From NCBI RefSeq assembly GCF_016861975.1, contig NZ_BOMB01000003.1:1-64000 (forward strand): a stretch of DNA of 64,000 nucleotides, read 5' to 3'. Made by a program: the position numbers and the translations under genes. Below are positions 9,280 to 18,121 of this stretch, one piece after another (the first letter of the stretch is position 1; each line of letters opens with the position of its first letter). This DNA comes from Actinocatenispora rupis. Lineage in GTDB: Bacteria; Actinomycetota; Actinomycetes; Mycobacteriales; Micromonosporaceae. The notes beneath the pieces are model-generated. The model did not search any database, was not told where the DNA came from, and saw only the letters and a list, made by a program, of their open reading frames with translations.

Positions 9280-10317
9280 TTACGCCGACCCGCGCACGAT
9301 CAGCCGCCACGGCTCGGCGAGCCGTACGCCCGGCAGGGCTGACCCGGCGGCGATGCGCTCGAACAGGCGGTCGACCGGTGCGGTGAAGTCGAGTCGGGGC
9401 AGGCCGATGGTGGTGAGGGCGGGGGTGATCGCCGCACCCTCCGCGGTGTTGCCGATACCGGCGACGGCGAGGTCGCCCGGCACCGACCGACCGAGGTCGC
9501 GGGCCGCCCAGATCGCGTCGACCGCGCCCCGGTCCGAGGCGGAGATGAGCGCGGTCGGCGGCTCCGGCGACCGCAGCAGCACCTGCGTCTCCGTGTACGC
9601 CCGGTCGCGCACGTCCGCGCCGGGCCGTACCAACTCGGCCGGCAGGGGTACGCCGGCGTCGGCGAGCGCCGCGGCGACCGCCCGGTACTTCAGCGACTGC
9701 ACCGCGTCGTCCGGTGCGGTCAGTTCGATGTCGTGCGCCAGGTACCCGATGCGGCGGTGACCGCGGGACACCAGGTGGCGCACCAGATCCCGGCACGCGG
9801 CCGCCTGCGACTGGTCGACCACGTCGTACGAGTCGGCGGCGAGGTCGTCGTCGAACACCAGCAACGCCAGGCCCGCCGCGGCCAGCGCCGCCAGCTCGGC
9901 CGGCTCGATCAGCGCGCCGGGCGCGACGACCGCACCGTCCACGTACCGCTCGCGGAGCACCCGCAGGGCCGGCTCGCCGGGCCGCTCGGACCGCAACGGC
10001 AGCGCGATCATCGAGTACCCCCGCGCGCCGCCGGCCTCCTGGATCTGCTCGGTGAGCCGCTCCACCCACGGATTGTCGGGCATCCGGTACACCAGGCAGA
10101 CCAGCTCGGTACGTTGCCGGCGGAGGCTGCGCGCGGCGTGGTTGAGCCGGTAGCCGAGCTCGTCGACGGCCCGCAGCACCCGCTCGCGCGTCTCCGGCGT
10201 CACCGGCGTCGCCCGGTCCCGCCGCCCGCTCAGGATGTACGACACGGTCGCCGTGGACACGCCCGCCCGCAGCGCCACGTCGCGCTGCGTCGGCGGCCGG
10301 CCGTCGTACTGCCGCAT
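9280..10317 (-). CDS. LacI-family transcriptional regulator
   Basis: 345 aa. The N-terminal helix-turn-helix reads RDVALRAGVSTATVSYILSG and is followed by the hinge-type ELGYRLNHAARSLRRQRTE. The rest is a periplasmic-binding-protein-like sensor core (SRGHRRIGYLAHD; PTALISASDRGAVDAIWAARD). It probably represses the downstream importer-sulfatase operon and possibly the divergent sulfatase at 10928, and is relieved by the imported sugar. No clear LacI-type operator palindrome was found in the 610-bp divergent region. Confidence 0.92.
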   Translation of the reverse strand: MRQYDGRPPTQRDVALRAGVSTATVSYILSGRRDRATPVTPETRERVLRAVDELGYRLNHAARSLRRQRTELVCLVYRMPDNPWVERLTEQIQEAGGARGYSMIALPLRSERPGEPALRVLRERYVDGAVVAPGALIEPAELAALAAAGLALLVFDDDLAADSYDVVDQSQAAACRDLVRHLVSRGHRRIGYLAHDIELTAPDDAVQSLKYRAVAAALADAGVPLPAELVRPGADVRDRAYTETQVLLRSPEPPTALISASDRGAVDAIWAARDLGRSVPGDLAVAGIGNTAEGAAITPALTTIGLPRLDFTAPVDRLFERIAAGSALPGVRLAEPWRLIVRGSA

Positions 10318-10927
10318 CGCACCGCCCCTTCCTCGTCCGAATCCCGCCGAACCCCGCAGTCAACCCCGCGCGCCCGAACCTCCGCGCGCCCGAACCTCAG
10401 GCGGCCGAACCCCGGCACTCCCGAGCTTCAGGCGTTCGAGCCACGGCACTCGAAACCCTTGCGCCACAACACTTCCGCGCCCGCAAGCCGGACCGCACAG
10501 ACTCCGGGTGCCGAGCCCGCGACCGCGGAACTCCGACCGCCCGAAGCCTGGCCGCCGGAGCCCGTGACTGCCGGGACGCGGCAGCCCGAACCGCGGCAGC
10601 GAGCGCCGTGGCGGCCGGAAGCGTGGCCGACGGGTCGTACGGCGCCGGTGGCGGGATGCCGCCGGCCGCAGCCGGTTACACGATTACCCAGAGACTGCCG
10701 CCACGTCAATACCCTAGTGATTCGGTCGACAATATCGGGTGCCGGCGTCGGCTAGGGTTCCGCCCAGCGCGACCGCACCGCACCCGGCGGTACGGTCGCG
10801 GCGTCGCGCGCGGCGGAGCCGTCTCCGGCCGGCACCGTTGCGCGCAGCAGAGCCGGATCCGGGTCGGTGCCGTTGTCGGGCGGAGCCGGATCCGCACGGT
10901 GTCGCACCGCCGAGCAGAGGGGTCGTC
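10318..10927. other. Divergent intergenic region between lacI-type gene and second sulfatase
   Basis: 610 bp with no supported gene. The part nearest the regulator is a degenerate repeat zone rich in the word CCGAAC, including a perfect 16-bp tandem pair CGCGCGCCCGAACCTC at 10367-10398. A less GC-rich stretch at about 10690-10765 (CCTAGTGATTCGGTCGACA, then TAGGGT at 10754) is the likeliest promoter zone for one or both genes. No confident operator was seen. Confidence 0.5.
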
Positions 10928-12361
10928 GTGTCGCAGCAGAGGCCCAACGTCGTACTCGTGGCCGTGGACCAGTGGCGCGGTGACTGCCTGTCCGGCGCCG
11001 GCCACCCGGTCGTACGCACGCCGTACCTGGACGGGCTGGCGGCGCGGGGCGCGCGCTTCGACCGGGCGTACTCCGGTTGTCCCACCTGCATTCCGGCCCG
11101 TGCCACGCTGCACACCGGACTGTCCGCGGCGCACACCGGACGGGTCGGCTACCGGGACGGCGTGCCGTGGGACTTCCCGGTGACGCTGGCCGGCGAGTTC
11201 TCCCGGCAGGGGTACCAGACGCGGGCGATCGGCAAGCTGCACGCGTACCCGGAGCGGAACCGGATCGGGTTCGACGAGGTGGTGCTGCACGACGGGTACC
11301 TGCACGCTTCCCGTGCGCGGCAACGGGATCCGCGGTTCCACGACGACTACCTGAGCTGGCTGCGGCGGCAGCCGGGCGAGTCGCCGGACGCCGACCACAC
11401 CGAGCACGGGCTGCAGTGCAACTCGGTCGTGGCGCGGCCGTGGGGCCGGGCCGAGCGGCTGCACCCGACGAACTGGGTCGTCACCGAGGCCATCGACTTC
11501 CTGTACCGCCGCGACCCGACGGTGCCGTTCTTCCTGCACCTGTCGTTCCACCGCCCGCACCCGCCGTACGATCCGCCGGCGTGGGCGTTCGAGCAGTACC
11601 TGGCGGCGCCGCAGTACGAGCCGGTGGTGGGTGACTGGGTCGGGGCGCACGAGTCCTGGCGCGACGACGGGCAACCGGACGCCAACGCCGCCGTGTACGA
11701 CCCGGTGACGCTGCACCGCGCCCGCGCCGGCTACTACGGCCACATGTCGCACATCGACCAGCAGGTCCACCGGTTCGCCGAGGCGCTGGCCGAGTTCGGG
11801 GAGCGGGACACGTGGCTGTGCTTCACCTCCGACCACGGCGAGATGCTCGGCGAGCACCACCTGTTCCGGAAGGCGTACGGCTACGAGGGTTCGGCCCGGG
11901 TGCCGCTACTGCTCGCCGGTCCGCCGGGTGCGCTGCCGGGCGGGGTGGCGACCGACGCGGTGGTGGAGCTGCGCGACGTCATGCCGACCCTGCTGGACTG
12001 CGCCGGACTGTCCACACCGGACGGTCTGGACGGCCGGTCGCTGCTGCCGCTGGCGCGGGGCGGCGGCGCGCCGGTGCGGGAGTACCTGCACGGGGAGCAC
12101 GTGCTGTTCGACGAGGCGCAGCACTGGCTGACCGACGGGCGCGAGAAGTACCTGTGGTTCTCGGGATCGGGGCGGGAGCAGCTGTTCGACCTGTCCGCCG
12201 ATCCGCACGAGTGCCACGACGCGGCGGGCGAGCGACCGGAGCGCGTCACGTACTGGCGGGAGCGGTTGGTGGCGGAGCTGACCGGGCGACCGGAGGGCTT
12301 TGTCCACAATGGACAGCTGTGCGCCGGACGGCCGGTGACCGAGGTGATCTCCACCGGTTGA
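10928..12361 (+). CDS. Type I sulfatase (formylglycine-dependent), second copy
   Basis: 477 aa from a GTG with an AGAGGGG site 6-7 nt upstream. The C-x-P-x-R signature is CIPAR at residues 54-58, with Cys54 as the formylglycine precursor. Further family blocks are VAVDQWRGD (metal), RAIGKLHAYP, FFLHLSFHRPHPPY, and FTSDHGEMLGEHH (metal/His). This pattern is typical of the choline-sulfatase/iduronate-sulfatase-like clade. There is no signal peptide, so it is probably cytosolic. It diverges from the lacI-type gene and presumably belongs to the same regulon. Its sequence is not close to the sulfatase at 4910, which suggests two different sulfate positions or substrates. Confidence 0.9.
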   Translation: MSQQRPNVVLVAVDQWRGDCLSGAGHPVVRTPYLDGLAARGARFDRAYSGCPTCIPARATLHTGLSAAHTGRVGYRDGVPWDFPVTLAGEFSRQGYQTRAIGKLHAYPERNRIGFDEVVLHDGYLHASRARQRDPRFHDDYLSWLRRQPGESPDADHTEHGLQCNSVVARPWGRAERLHPTNWVVTEAIDFLYRRDPTVPFFLHLSFHRPHPPYDPPAWAFEQYLAAPQYEPVVGDWVGAHESWRDDGQPDANAAVYDPVTLHRARAGYYGHMSHIDQQVHRFAEALAEFGERDTWLCFTSDHGEMLGEHHLFRKAYGYEGSARVPLLLAGPPGALPGGVATDAVVELRDVMPTLLDCAGLSTPDGLDGRSLLPLARGGGAPVREYLHGEHVLFDEAQHWLTDGREKYLWFSGSGREQLFDLSADPHECHDAAGERPERVTYWRERLVAELTGRPEGFVHNGQLCAGRPVTEVISTG

Positions 12362-12463
12362 CCGGTTCCGCGTATGGTACGACGCCGATCGAACCTTGCG
12401 CCGGCCGGGCGCCGTACGGATGGGGCGTGTCACGACCGGGGCGTACCCGCCCGCGGCCGGGGA

Positions 12464-12469
12464 TAGGGT
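12464..12469 (+). promoter_or_regulatory. -10 element (TAGGGT), leaderless start of aldo/keto reductase
   Basis: TAGGGT lies 6 nt before the ATG and no Shine-Dalgarno is present, so transcription probably begins at the start codon. Confidence 0.5.
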
Positions 12470-12475
12470 CGGGGC

Positions 12476-13474
12476 ATGGAATTCCGACACCTTGGCAAGT
12501 CCGGCCTCGTCGTATCCGAGATCTCGTACGGGAACTGGCTGACCCACGGATCCCAGGTCGAGGAGGACGCCGCCCTCGCCTGCGTGCGCGCCGCGCTGGA
12601 GGAGGGCATCACCACGTTCGACACCGCCGACGTGTACGCCGGCACCCGCGCCGAGACCGTCCTCGGCAAGGCCCTGGCCGGCGAGCGCCGCGAGGGCCTG
12701 GAGATCTTCACGAAGGTGTACTGGCCGACCGGCCCGGGGCAAAACGACCGCGGCCTGTCCCGCAAGCACATCCTGGAGTCGATCGAGGGCTCGCTGCGCC
12801 GCCTCGGCACCGACCACGTCGACCTCTACCAGGCCCACCGGTACGACTACGACACGCCGCTGGAAGAGACGATGCTGGCGTTCGCCGACGTCGTACGGTC
12901 CGGGAAGGCGCTCTACATCGGCGTCTCCGAGTGGCGGGCCGAGGAGATCCGCGCCGCCGCCAAGCTGGCCGCCGAGCTGCACGTGCCGCTGGTCAGCAAC
13001 CAGCCGCAGTACAGCGCGCTGTGGCGGGTCATCGAGGCCGAGGTCGTCCCGACCTGCGAGGACCTCGGCATCAGCCAGATCGTCTGGTCGCCGATCGCGC
13101 AGGGCGTGCTGACCGGCAAGTACAAGCCGGGCGAGCAGCCGCCGGCCGGCTCCCGCGCCACCGACGACAAGGGCGGCGCGCAGATGATCTCCCGGTTCAT
13201 GAACGACGACGTGCTCGGCCGAGTGCAGCAGCTCGTACCGCTCGCCGAGCAGGCCGGCCTCAGCATGGCGCAGCTCGCCGTCGCCTGGGTCCTCCAGAAC
13301 CCGAACGTCGCGTCCGCGATCATCGGCGCGTCCCGGCCCGAGCAGGTCCGCGACAACGTCAAGGCCGCCGGCGTGAAGCTCGACTCCCAGCTGCTCGCCG
13401 CGATCGACGAGGTACTCGACCCCGTCGTGGAGCGCGACCCGGCCCGTACGCAGAGCCCGGCCTCGCGCGCCTGA
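12476..13474 (+). CDS. Aldo/keto reductase (Kv-beta / YajO-YghZ-like)
   Basis: 332 aa. Family features in order: [17 protein letters not shown] at the N-terminus, the catalytic Asp/Tyr block [20 protein letters not shown], the Lys of [28 protein letters not shown] (catalytic His region), and the NADPH-binding [17 protein letters not shown]. It is an NADPH-dependent carbonyl reductase whose physiological substrate is unknown. It is monocistronic, followed by a strong hairpin at 13483-13513, and has a leaderless-type promoter. Confidence 0.93.
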   Translation: MEFRHLGKSGLVVSEISYGNWLTHGSQVEEDAALACVRAALEEGITTFDTADVYAGTRAETVLGKALAGERREGLEIFTKVYWPTGPGQNDRGLSRKHILESIEGSLRRLGTDHVDLYQAHRYDYDTPLEETMLAFADVVRSGKALYIGVSEWRAEEIRAAAKLAAELHVPLVSNQPQYSALWRVIEAEVVPTCEDLGISQIVWSPIAQGVLTGKYKPGEQPPAGSRATDDKGGAQMISRFMNDDVLGRVQQLVPLAEQAGLSMAQLAVAWVLQNPNVASAIIGASRPEQVRDNVKAAGVKLDSQLLAAIDEVLDPVVERDPARTQSPASRA

Positions 13475-13482
13475 CCCGGTGT

Positions 13483-13513
13483 GACGCGTGGAGGCTCGGC
13501 ACCTCCACGCGTC
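13483..13513. terminator. Hairpin between convergent genes
   Basis: A 12-bp perfect stem (GACGCGTGGAGG with CCTCCACGCGTC) and 7-nt loop lie just after the aldo/keto reductase stop and before the converging small gene. There is no U tract; it is likely a bidirectional terminator. Confidence 0.65.
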
Positions 13514-13577
13514 GCCCACGCGGCTTCGCGCGGCCTCCGCAACCCCGGCGGCCGCGCCGGGGCTCAGTGCCGGAGGG

Positions 13578-13781
13578 TCACTGGGTGGTCTCCGGCCGGA
13601 GGCTCATCGCGTACTCGACGCGGTCGTCCTCGACCAGGGAGACGGTGGCGACGCCCTGGTCGGACAGTTCCCGCCAGCACTGCCCGAGCCACGACTCGGC
13701 GTCGGCCTGGCTGCCGAACACCTCGCCGGGGCCGGTGGCCGCCGCACCGTCCGCGTCCTGGTACCGCCAGCTCCACGCCAT
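13578..13781 (-). CDS. Small conserved actinobacterial protein (67 aa)
   Basis: Starts MAWSWRYQDADG and ends EYAMSLRPETTQ. A GGGAG site sits 7 nt before the ATG. The compact acidic sequence with W-x-W and QADAESWLGQCWREL resembles a widely distributed actinobacterial hypothetical protein whose function is unknown. It has no signal peptide and no membrane segment. A TAGGCT box at 13814-13819 on the minus strand could be its -10. Confidence 0.72.
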   Translation of the reverse strand: MAWSWRYQDADGAAATGPGEVFGSQADAESWLGQCWRELSDQGVATVSLVEDDRVEYAMSLRPETTQ

Positions 13782-13926
13782 GCCCACACTCCCGCCGCCC
13801 GACGTACCGGACTGCCAGCCTATCGGGGTGGACGGCCGTCCGGGGAGTTCATGATCGGCCCTGTCGGCGGCCACCGGGCGGTCCGCGGCCAGGGTGGCGC
13901 GCGCGAACCCCGATCGATGGGCAAAG

Positions 13927-15600
13927 ATGGCACCCGTGACGGACGCGCATCGGGTACTGGTACTGGGCGGCATCAGCTCGGGCAAGTCGAGGTTCGCCGA
14001 GCGGCTGGCGGCCGACGGGTCGGCGGATCGGCACTATCTGGCCACCGGCCGGGAGAATCCCGACGATCCGGACTGGCAGCGGCGCATCGAGACGCACCGG
14101 GAGCAGCGCGGCGACGGCTGGACGACAGCCGAGTGCGGCGCGGACCCCGACGCCCTGCGTACCGCGCTGGCGGAGGTGCCGGCGGGCAGCGCCGTGCTCG
14201 TCGACGACCTCGGCGGCTGGGTCGGCCTGCTGCTGGAACGCGACGGCGACGACACCGACCGGTACGCGCTGGCCGCGGACGTCGCCGCGCTCGCCGAGGC
14301 GGTCCGCGACAGCCCCGCCGCCCGTGTCGTACTGGTGAGCCCGGAGGTCGGGCTGTCCGTCGTACCGGAGAGCCGGTCGGGGCGGCTGTTCGCGGACGTG
14401 CTCGGCGACGTGAACCGGGCGGTGGCCGAGGTGTGCGACCGGGTCGCCCTGGTCGTGGCCGGTCGCGCCGTGTGGCTGCCGACCGACGCGACCGTACCGG
14501 CGGACGGTGCCGCGGCGCCCGTTGCGGCCGAGGCGGTGGCCGCGGTCGCGGTACCGGACACCGGCGCCGAGGTGGCGGAGGAGCCGGAGGACATCGGCCC
14601 GGCCCAGCCGGACGACGACATCGCCGCGATCCGCCCGCCGGACCGGATCGCCATCAACGCCGCGCAGGACAGGCTCGTGGCGCTCGCGTCCGGCGGTGCC
14701 GGGCTCGGTGCGCTCGCCGAGCCGGTCGCGTGGGCGGTCGGCGCGACCGGCCGCCCCGGCCCGTGGACGTCGATCCGGCTGGTACTGGTCGGCGCGGACC
14801 ACGCCGGCGGCGCGTCCGCCGGGTCGACCGTGGCCGCGGACAAGCTCGCGGCGATCGAGTCGGGTGACGCGCCGCTGGCCCGGCTCGCCGAGCGTACGGG
14901 CGCCACGCTGACCGTCGCCGACCTCGCGGCCGAGGGCCTCACCGCGCCGGCGCCGGCGATGGAGCGCGCCGACGTCCTGACCGCCGAGCAGGTCGACGCG
15001 GCGTTCGCGCTGGGTCGGCGGCTGGCCGAGACGGCGGCCGACGAAGGCGCCGACGTCCTCGTCCCCGCGGCGTACGGGGCGGGTGTGCGCACCGCCGCCG
15101 CCGCCGTACTGGCCGCCGCGACGGGCGCCGAGCCGGCCGGGTTGCTCGACCGGGTCGTCGGTACCGCCGGCCGGATCGACGACGACGCGTGGATCGCCCG
15201 CGCGGTCGCCGCCCGCGACGCCCTGCACCGGGTACGCCTGCGCTCGCGGGACACCCGGTCGCTGCTCGCCATGCTCGGCGGCCCGGACCTGGCCGTACTG
15301 ACCGGGTTGATCGTCGGCGCCGCCGTCCGCCGTACGCCGGTGCTGGTGGACAACCCGGCGACGGCGACCGCGATGATCCTGGCCCGGGACCTGGCGCCGA
15401 GTTCGCCGTGGTGGTGCCTGGTGCCCGACCACGGCCGGCAGCCCGCCGTCCAGCACGTGTGCGACCTGCTCGGCTTCGAGCCGTTCCTCGACCTGGGGCT
15501 GGGGCTCGGCGACGGGTGCACCGCGCTGACCGCGGTCGGTGTGCTCGCGCCGCACCTCGCGCTCGCCGCGACCCTCGACGACGAACCGGTCCATGCGTGA
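13927..15600 (+). CDS. cobU: CobU (adenosylcobinamide kinase/guanylyltransferase) fused to a degenerate CobT-like domain
   Basis: 557 aa. Residues about 8-185 are CobU: P-loop GGISSGKS (14-21), His57 in RIETHREQR as the guanylylated His, and LVSPEVGLSVVPE plus FADVLGDVNRAVAE typical of the family. After an Ala/Pro/Glu linker, residues about 235-550 align by layout with nicotinate-nucleotide:DMB phosphoribosyltransferase (VLVGADHAGGAS; ALGRRLAETAADEGADVLV; late LGLGLGDG). The usual GEMGIGNTT and GEGTGA catalytic blocks read as PAAYGAGVRT and GDGCTA, so this half may be inactive or altered. The ATG at 13927 was chosen; a GTG at 13936 is equally possible. cobS overlaps its 3' end by 8 bp. It acts in nucleotide-loop assembly of cobalamin. 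Confidence 0.85.
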   Translation: MAPVTDAHRVLVLGGISSGKSRFAERLAADGSADRHYLATGRENPDDPDWQRRIETHREQRGDGWTTAECGADPDALRTALAEVPAGSAVLVDDLGGWVGLLLERDGDDTDRYALAADVAALAEAVRDSPAARVVLVSPEVGLSVVPESRSGRLFADVLGDVNRAVAEVCDRVALVVAGRAVWLPTDATVPADGAAAPVAAEAVAAVAVPDTGAEVAEEPEDIGPAQPDDDIAAIRPPDRIAINAAQDRLVALASGGAGLGALAEPVAWAVGATGRPGPWTSIRLVLVGADHAGGASAGSTVAADKLAAIESGDAPLARLAERTGATLTVADLAAEGLTAPAPAMERADVLTAEQVDAAFALGRRLAETAADEGADVLVPAAYGAGVRTAAAAVLAAATGAEPAGLLDRVVGTAGRIDDDAWIARAVAARDALHRVRLRSRDTRSLLAMLGGPDLAVLTGLIVGAAVRRTPVLVDNPATATAMILARDLAPSSPWWCLVPDHGRQPAVQHVCDLLGFEPFLDLGLGLGDGCTALTAVGVLAPHLALAATLDDEPVHA

Positions 15601-16345
15601 TGGTCTGCGCCTGGCGCTGACCACGTTCACCGTCCTGCCGGTACGGGCCGGGCGGATCGACCGGTCCACGGCACGTACCGCGATGGTGTTGGCGCCGGTG
15701 GTCGGGGTGGCGCTGGGCGCGCTGCTGGCCGGGCTGGCGCTGCTGCTGCGGCTGGCGGGCGCGCCGGCGCCGCTGGCCGGTGTCGCCGTGGTCGCCGCGG
15801 CGGTGCTCGCCACCCGCGCCCTGCACCTGGACGGGCTGGCCGACACGGTCGACGCGTTCGGCAGCTACGCCGACGCCGACCGCGCGCTGGCGATCATGAA
15901 GCGCTCGGACATCGGCCCGTTCGGCGTCGTCGCCCTCCTCCTCGTACTCGGCGCCCAGGTCGCCGCGCTCACCGCGGTACTCCCCCGCCCGCCGCTCGCG
16001 GTGCTCGCCACCCTCACCGTCGCCGCCGGTACGGGACGGCTCGCGGTGACGCTCGCCTGCCGCCGGGGCGTACCGGCGGCGCGGCCGGACGGGCTGGGTG
16101 CGCTGGTCGCCGGGACCGTACCGGGCTGGGTGGTGGCGCCCGCCGCCGTACTGCTCGCCGCGGCCGGGGGAGCCGCCGACCCCGGGCGCCGCTGGCTCGG
16201 GCCGGTCGCGGTCGCCGCCGGCGTGGCCGTGGCGTACGCGGTGACTCGGCGGGCGACGCGCCGGTTCGGCGGGATCACCGGCGACACGCTCGGCGCCGCG
16301 CTCGAACTGGCCGGTACGGTCACCCTCGCCGTCCTCGCCTGCTGA
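15593..16345 (+). CDS. cobS: Adenosylcobinamide-GDP ribazoletransferase CobS (cobalamin synthase)
   Basis: 250 aa membrane protein with several hydrophobic helices. The CobS hallmark HLDGLADTVDAFG is present near residues 80-93 and is followed by IMKRSDIGPFGV, the other invariant block. It joins adenosylcobinamide-GDP to alpha-ribazole (phosphate) at the membrane. The start overlaps the end of cobU by 8 bp, which supports translational coupling and co-function in the last steps of B12 assembly. The family is normally about 250 aa, so this copy is full length. Confidence 0.93.
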   Translation: MRDGLRLALTTFTVLPVRAGRIDRSTARTAMVLAPVVGVALGALLAGLALLLRLAGAPAPLAGVAVVAAAVLATRALHLDGLADTVDAFGSYADADRALAIMKRSDIGPFGVVALLLVLGAQVAALTAVLPRPPLAVLATLTVAAGTGRLAVTLACRRGVPAARPDGLGALVAGTVPGWVVAPAAVLLAAAGGAADPGRRWLGPVAVAAGVAVAYAVTRRATRRFGGITGDTLGAALELAGTVTLAVLAC

Positions 16346-16452
16346 CGCGGCCACGACCGGCGCGGCTCGTCCGGGCGTCACGGCAGCAGGCTCCGGCCCG
16401 CTCGAACGGGCGCGACGGCACCGGATCCCGGCCCGCGCGACACCGGCGCGGC

Positions 16453-16803
16453 TCAGGTCTCCGCGTCGTACGAGGAGGTCAGGCGGCGCGGGGCGGTGCT
16501 GCGCCAGGCGGTGACGACCAGCTCGCGGAGTACGGCGGGGTCGACGCGCGACAGGTCGATGCGGACCCAGCCGAAGCGGCCGGTGGTGGGTGCGACGGAG
16601 AACGTATCGGGGTCGGCGGCGACGAGGTCCGTCTGCTCGGCCGGTGCCGCCTTGACCGTCGCGTACCGTGCCTCGGGAGCGGCGACGGCGAACATCTTGC
16701 CGGCCACCTGGAACGCGGTCTCGGTGCCCCAGGTGCGGGTCTCCTCCGCGCCGGGCAGGCCGAGTGCGATCGAGCGGACCTGCTCGAAGGTGGCACCCGC
16801 CAT
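16453..16803 (-). CDS. MmcQ/YjbR family protein
   Basis: 116 aa. Features are the N-terminal EQVRSIALGLPGAEETRTWG, GKMFAVAAPEARYATVKA, and the C-terminal GRFGWVRIDLSRVDPAVLRELV with W-R-S-TAPRRL, as in the YjbR CyaY-like fold (sometimes annotated as DNA-binding). The molecular role is unknown. Its ATG shares one base with the stop of gcvT (TGATG), so the pair is translationally coupled. Confidence 0.85.
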   Translation of the reverse strand: MAGATFEQVRSIALGLPGAEETRTWGTETAFQVAGKMFAVAAPEARYATVKAAPAEQTDLVAADPDTFSVAPTTGRFGWVRIDLSRVDPAVLRELVVTAWRSTAPRRLTSSYDAET

Positions 16804-17909
16804 CACTTCACCGAGGGCGTCACGAACGGCGGTTTGACCACCGTCATCGGCGACCGGCGGCCGCGTACGTCGACCTCCACCTCGGCGTCCTCGGCGAGGC
16901 CGGCGGCGGTGTCCAGCAGGGCGAGCGCGATGCCGCGCTTGAGCGTCGGCGAGAACGTGCCGGAGGTGACCCGACCGACCTGCGTGTCCCCGACGTACAC
17001 GGCCATGCCGGGGCGGGGGATGCCGCGGCCGCTGGCCGACAGGCCCCACAGCCGGCGGGCCGGGCCGGCCTCCTTCTCGGCGACCAGCTTCGCGCGGCCC
17101 CAAAACTCGGGCTTCTTCCAGCCGACCGCCCAGCCGGCGCGCGCCTGCACCGGGCTGATCTCCATCGACAGGTCCTGGCCGTGCAGCGGGTAACCCATCT
17201 CGGTACGCAGGGTGTCGCGCGCGGCGAGCCCGGCGGGCCGGACGCCCAGGTCGGCGCCCTGCGCGAGCAGCGCGTCCCACACCGGCGGCGCGTACTGCGA
17301 GGCGATGACCAGCTCGTACCCGTGCTCGCCGGTGTATCCGGTGCGGCACACGACGACCGGATGCCCGTCGACGGTGGCGTCCACGAAGCTCATGTACCCG
17401 TGGTCGGTGGGCACGCCGAGCCGGTCGAGCAGCGCACCGGACCGCGGCCCCTGCACCGCGACGATCGCGTACTCCCGGTGCTGGTCGGTCACGGTGATCC
17501 CGGCGGGCGCGACGGCGGCCAGGCGGCGGCACACCTCGGCGGTGTTCGCCGCGTTCGGGATGAGGAAGACGTGGTCGTCGGCGTACCGGTAGGCGATGAG
17601 GTCGTCGACCACGCCGCCGGTCGCGTCGTCGCAGCACAGCGTGTACTGCGCCTGGCCGGCGCCGATCCGGTCGAGGTCGTTGGCGAGGCACCGGTTGACG
17701 AACTCGGCGGCGCCGGGGCCGCGCACGGTGGCCTTGCCCAGGTGCGACACGTCGAACACGCCGACCGCCTCGCGGACCGCGGTGTGCTCCGCGATCACCC
17801 CACCCCCCGCGTACTCCAGGGGCATCTGCCAGCCGCCGAACGCCGCGAACTTCGCGCCGAGCGCCTGGTGCTTCTCGTGGAGCGGAGAGCGCAGGAGGTC
17901 GTCGGTCAT
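16803..17909 (-). CDS. gcvT: Aminomethyltransferase, glycine cleavage T protein
   Basis: 368 aa. The sequence has all GcvT landmarks: [24 protein letters not shown], the [18 protein letters not shown] block, [13 protein letters not shown] (folate-binding), [21 protein letters not shown], and [20 protein letters not shown] near the C-terminus. It transfers the aminomethyl carbon from lipoyl-H protein to tetrahydrofolate. The other glycine cleavage genes are not in the window. A TAGGTT box 7 nt before the ATG and no ribosome site suggest a leaderless mRNA; yjbR follows with 1-bp overlap. Confidence 0.95.
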   Translation of the reverse strand: MTDDLLRSPLHEKHQALGAKFAAFGGWQMPLEYAGGGVIAEHTAVREAVGVFDVSHLGKATVRGPGAAEFVNRCLANDLDRIGAGQAQYTLCCDDATGGVVDDLIAYRYADDHVFLIPNAANTAEVCRRLAAVAPAGITVTDQHREYAIVAVQGPRSGALLDRLGVPTDHGYMSFVDATVDGHPVVVCRTGYTGEHGYELVIASQYAPPVWDALLAQGADLGVRPAGLAARDTLRTEMGYPLHGQDLSMEISPVQARAGWAVGWKKPEFWGRAKLVAEKEAGPARRLWGLSASGRGIPRPGMAVYVGDTQVGRVTSGTFSPTLKRGIALALLDTAAGLAEDAEVEVDVRGRRSPMTVVKPPFVTPSVK

Positions 17910-17916
17910 GGGTGGC

Positions 17917-17922
17917 AACCTA
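17917..17922 (-). promoter_or_regulatory. -10 element (TAGGTT), leaderless start of gcvT
   Basis: On the minus strand TAGGTT ends 7 nt before the gcvT ATG with no Shine-Dalgarno between them. Confidence 0.55.
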
Positions 17923-17989
17923 CCCGCACCCCCCGACGTCTCCCGGAGCGGGACCGTCGCCGTGCCGGGCCCGCCGCACGGCACACCGA

Positions 17990-18030
17990 GGGAACGTCCC
18001 GGTGGCTCCGCGGGAACGTCCCGGTGGCTC
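17990..18030. repeat. Direct repeat pair in gcvT-pepA divergent region
   Basis: GGGAACGTCCCGGTGGCTC occurs exactly at 17990-18008 and 18012-18030, 22 bp apart (two helical turns). Each copy contains the small palindrome GGGA-ACG-TCCC. The second copy ends directly before TAGCAT, a plausible -10 for pepA, so these may be paired operator sites. Confidence 0.55.
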
Positions 18031-18121
18031 TAGCATCGTCTGCGGCCCCGGCGTCGACGTCGACCCGGGGCCGGCCACGCGACTCGTGGCCGATCCCGTA
18101 TCCGTGAACCGGAGGCATCGC

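Noticed and set aside
12300-12308. TTGTCCACA, a perfect DnaA-box-like word
   Set aside because: Single copy inside the sulfatase gene; no cluster of boxes, no dnaA/dnaN nearby, so not an origin.
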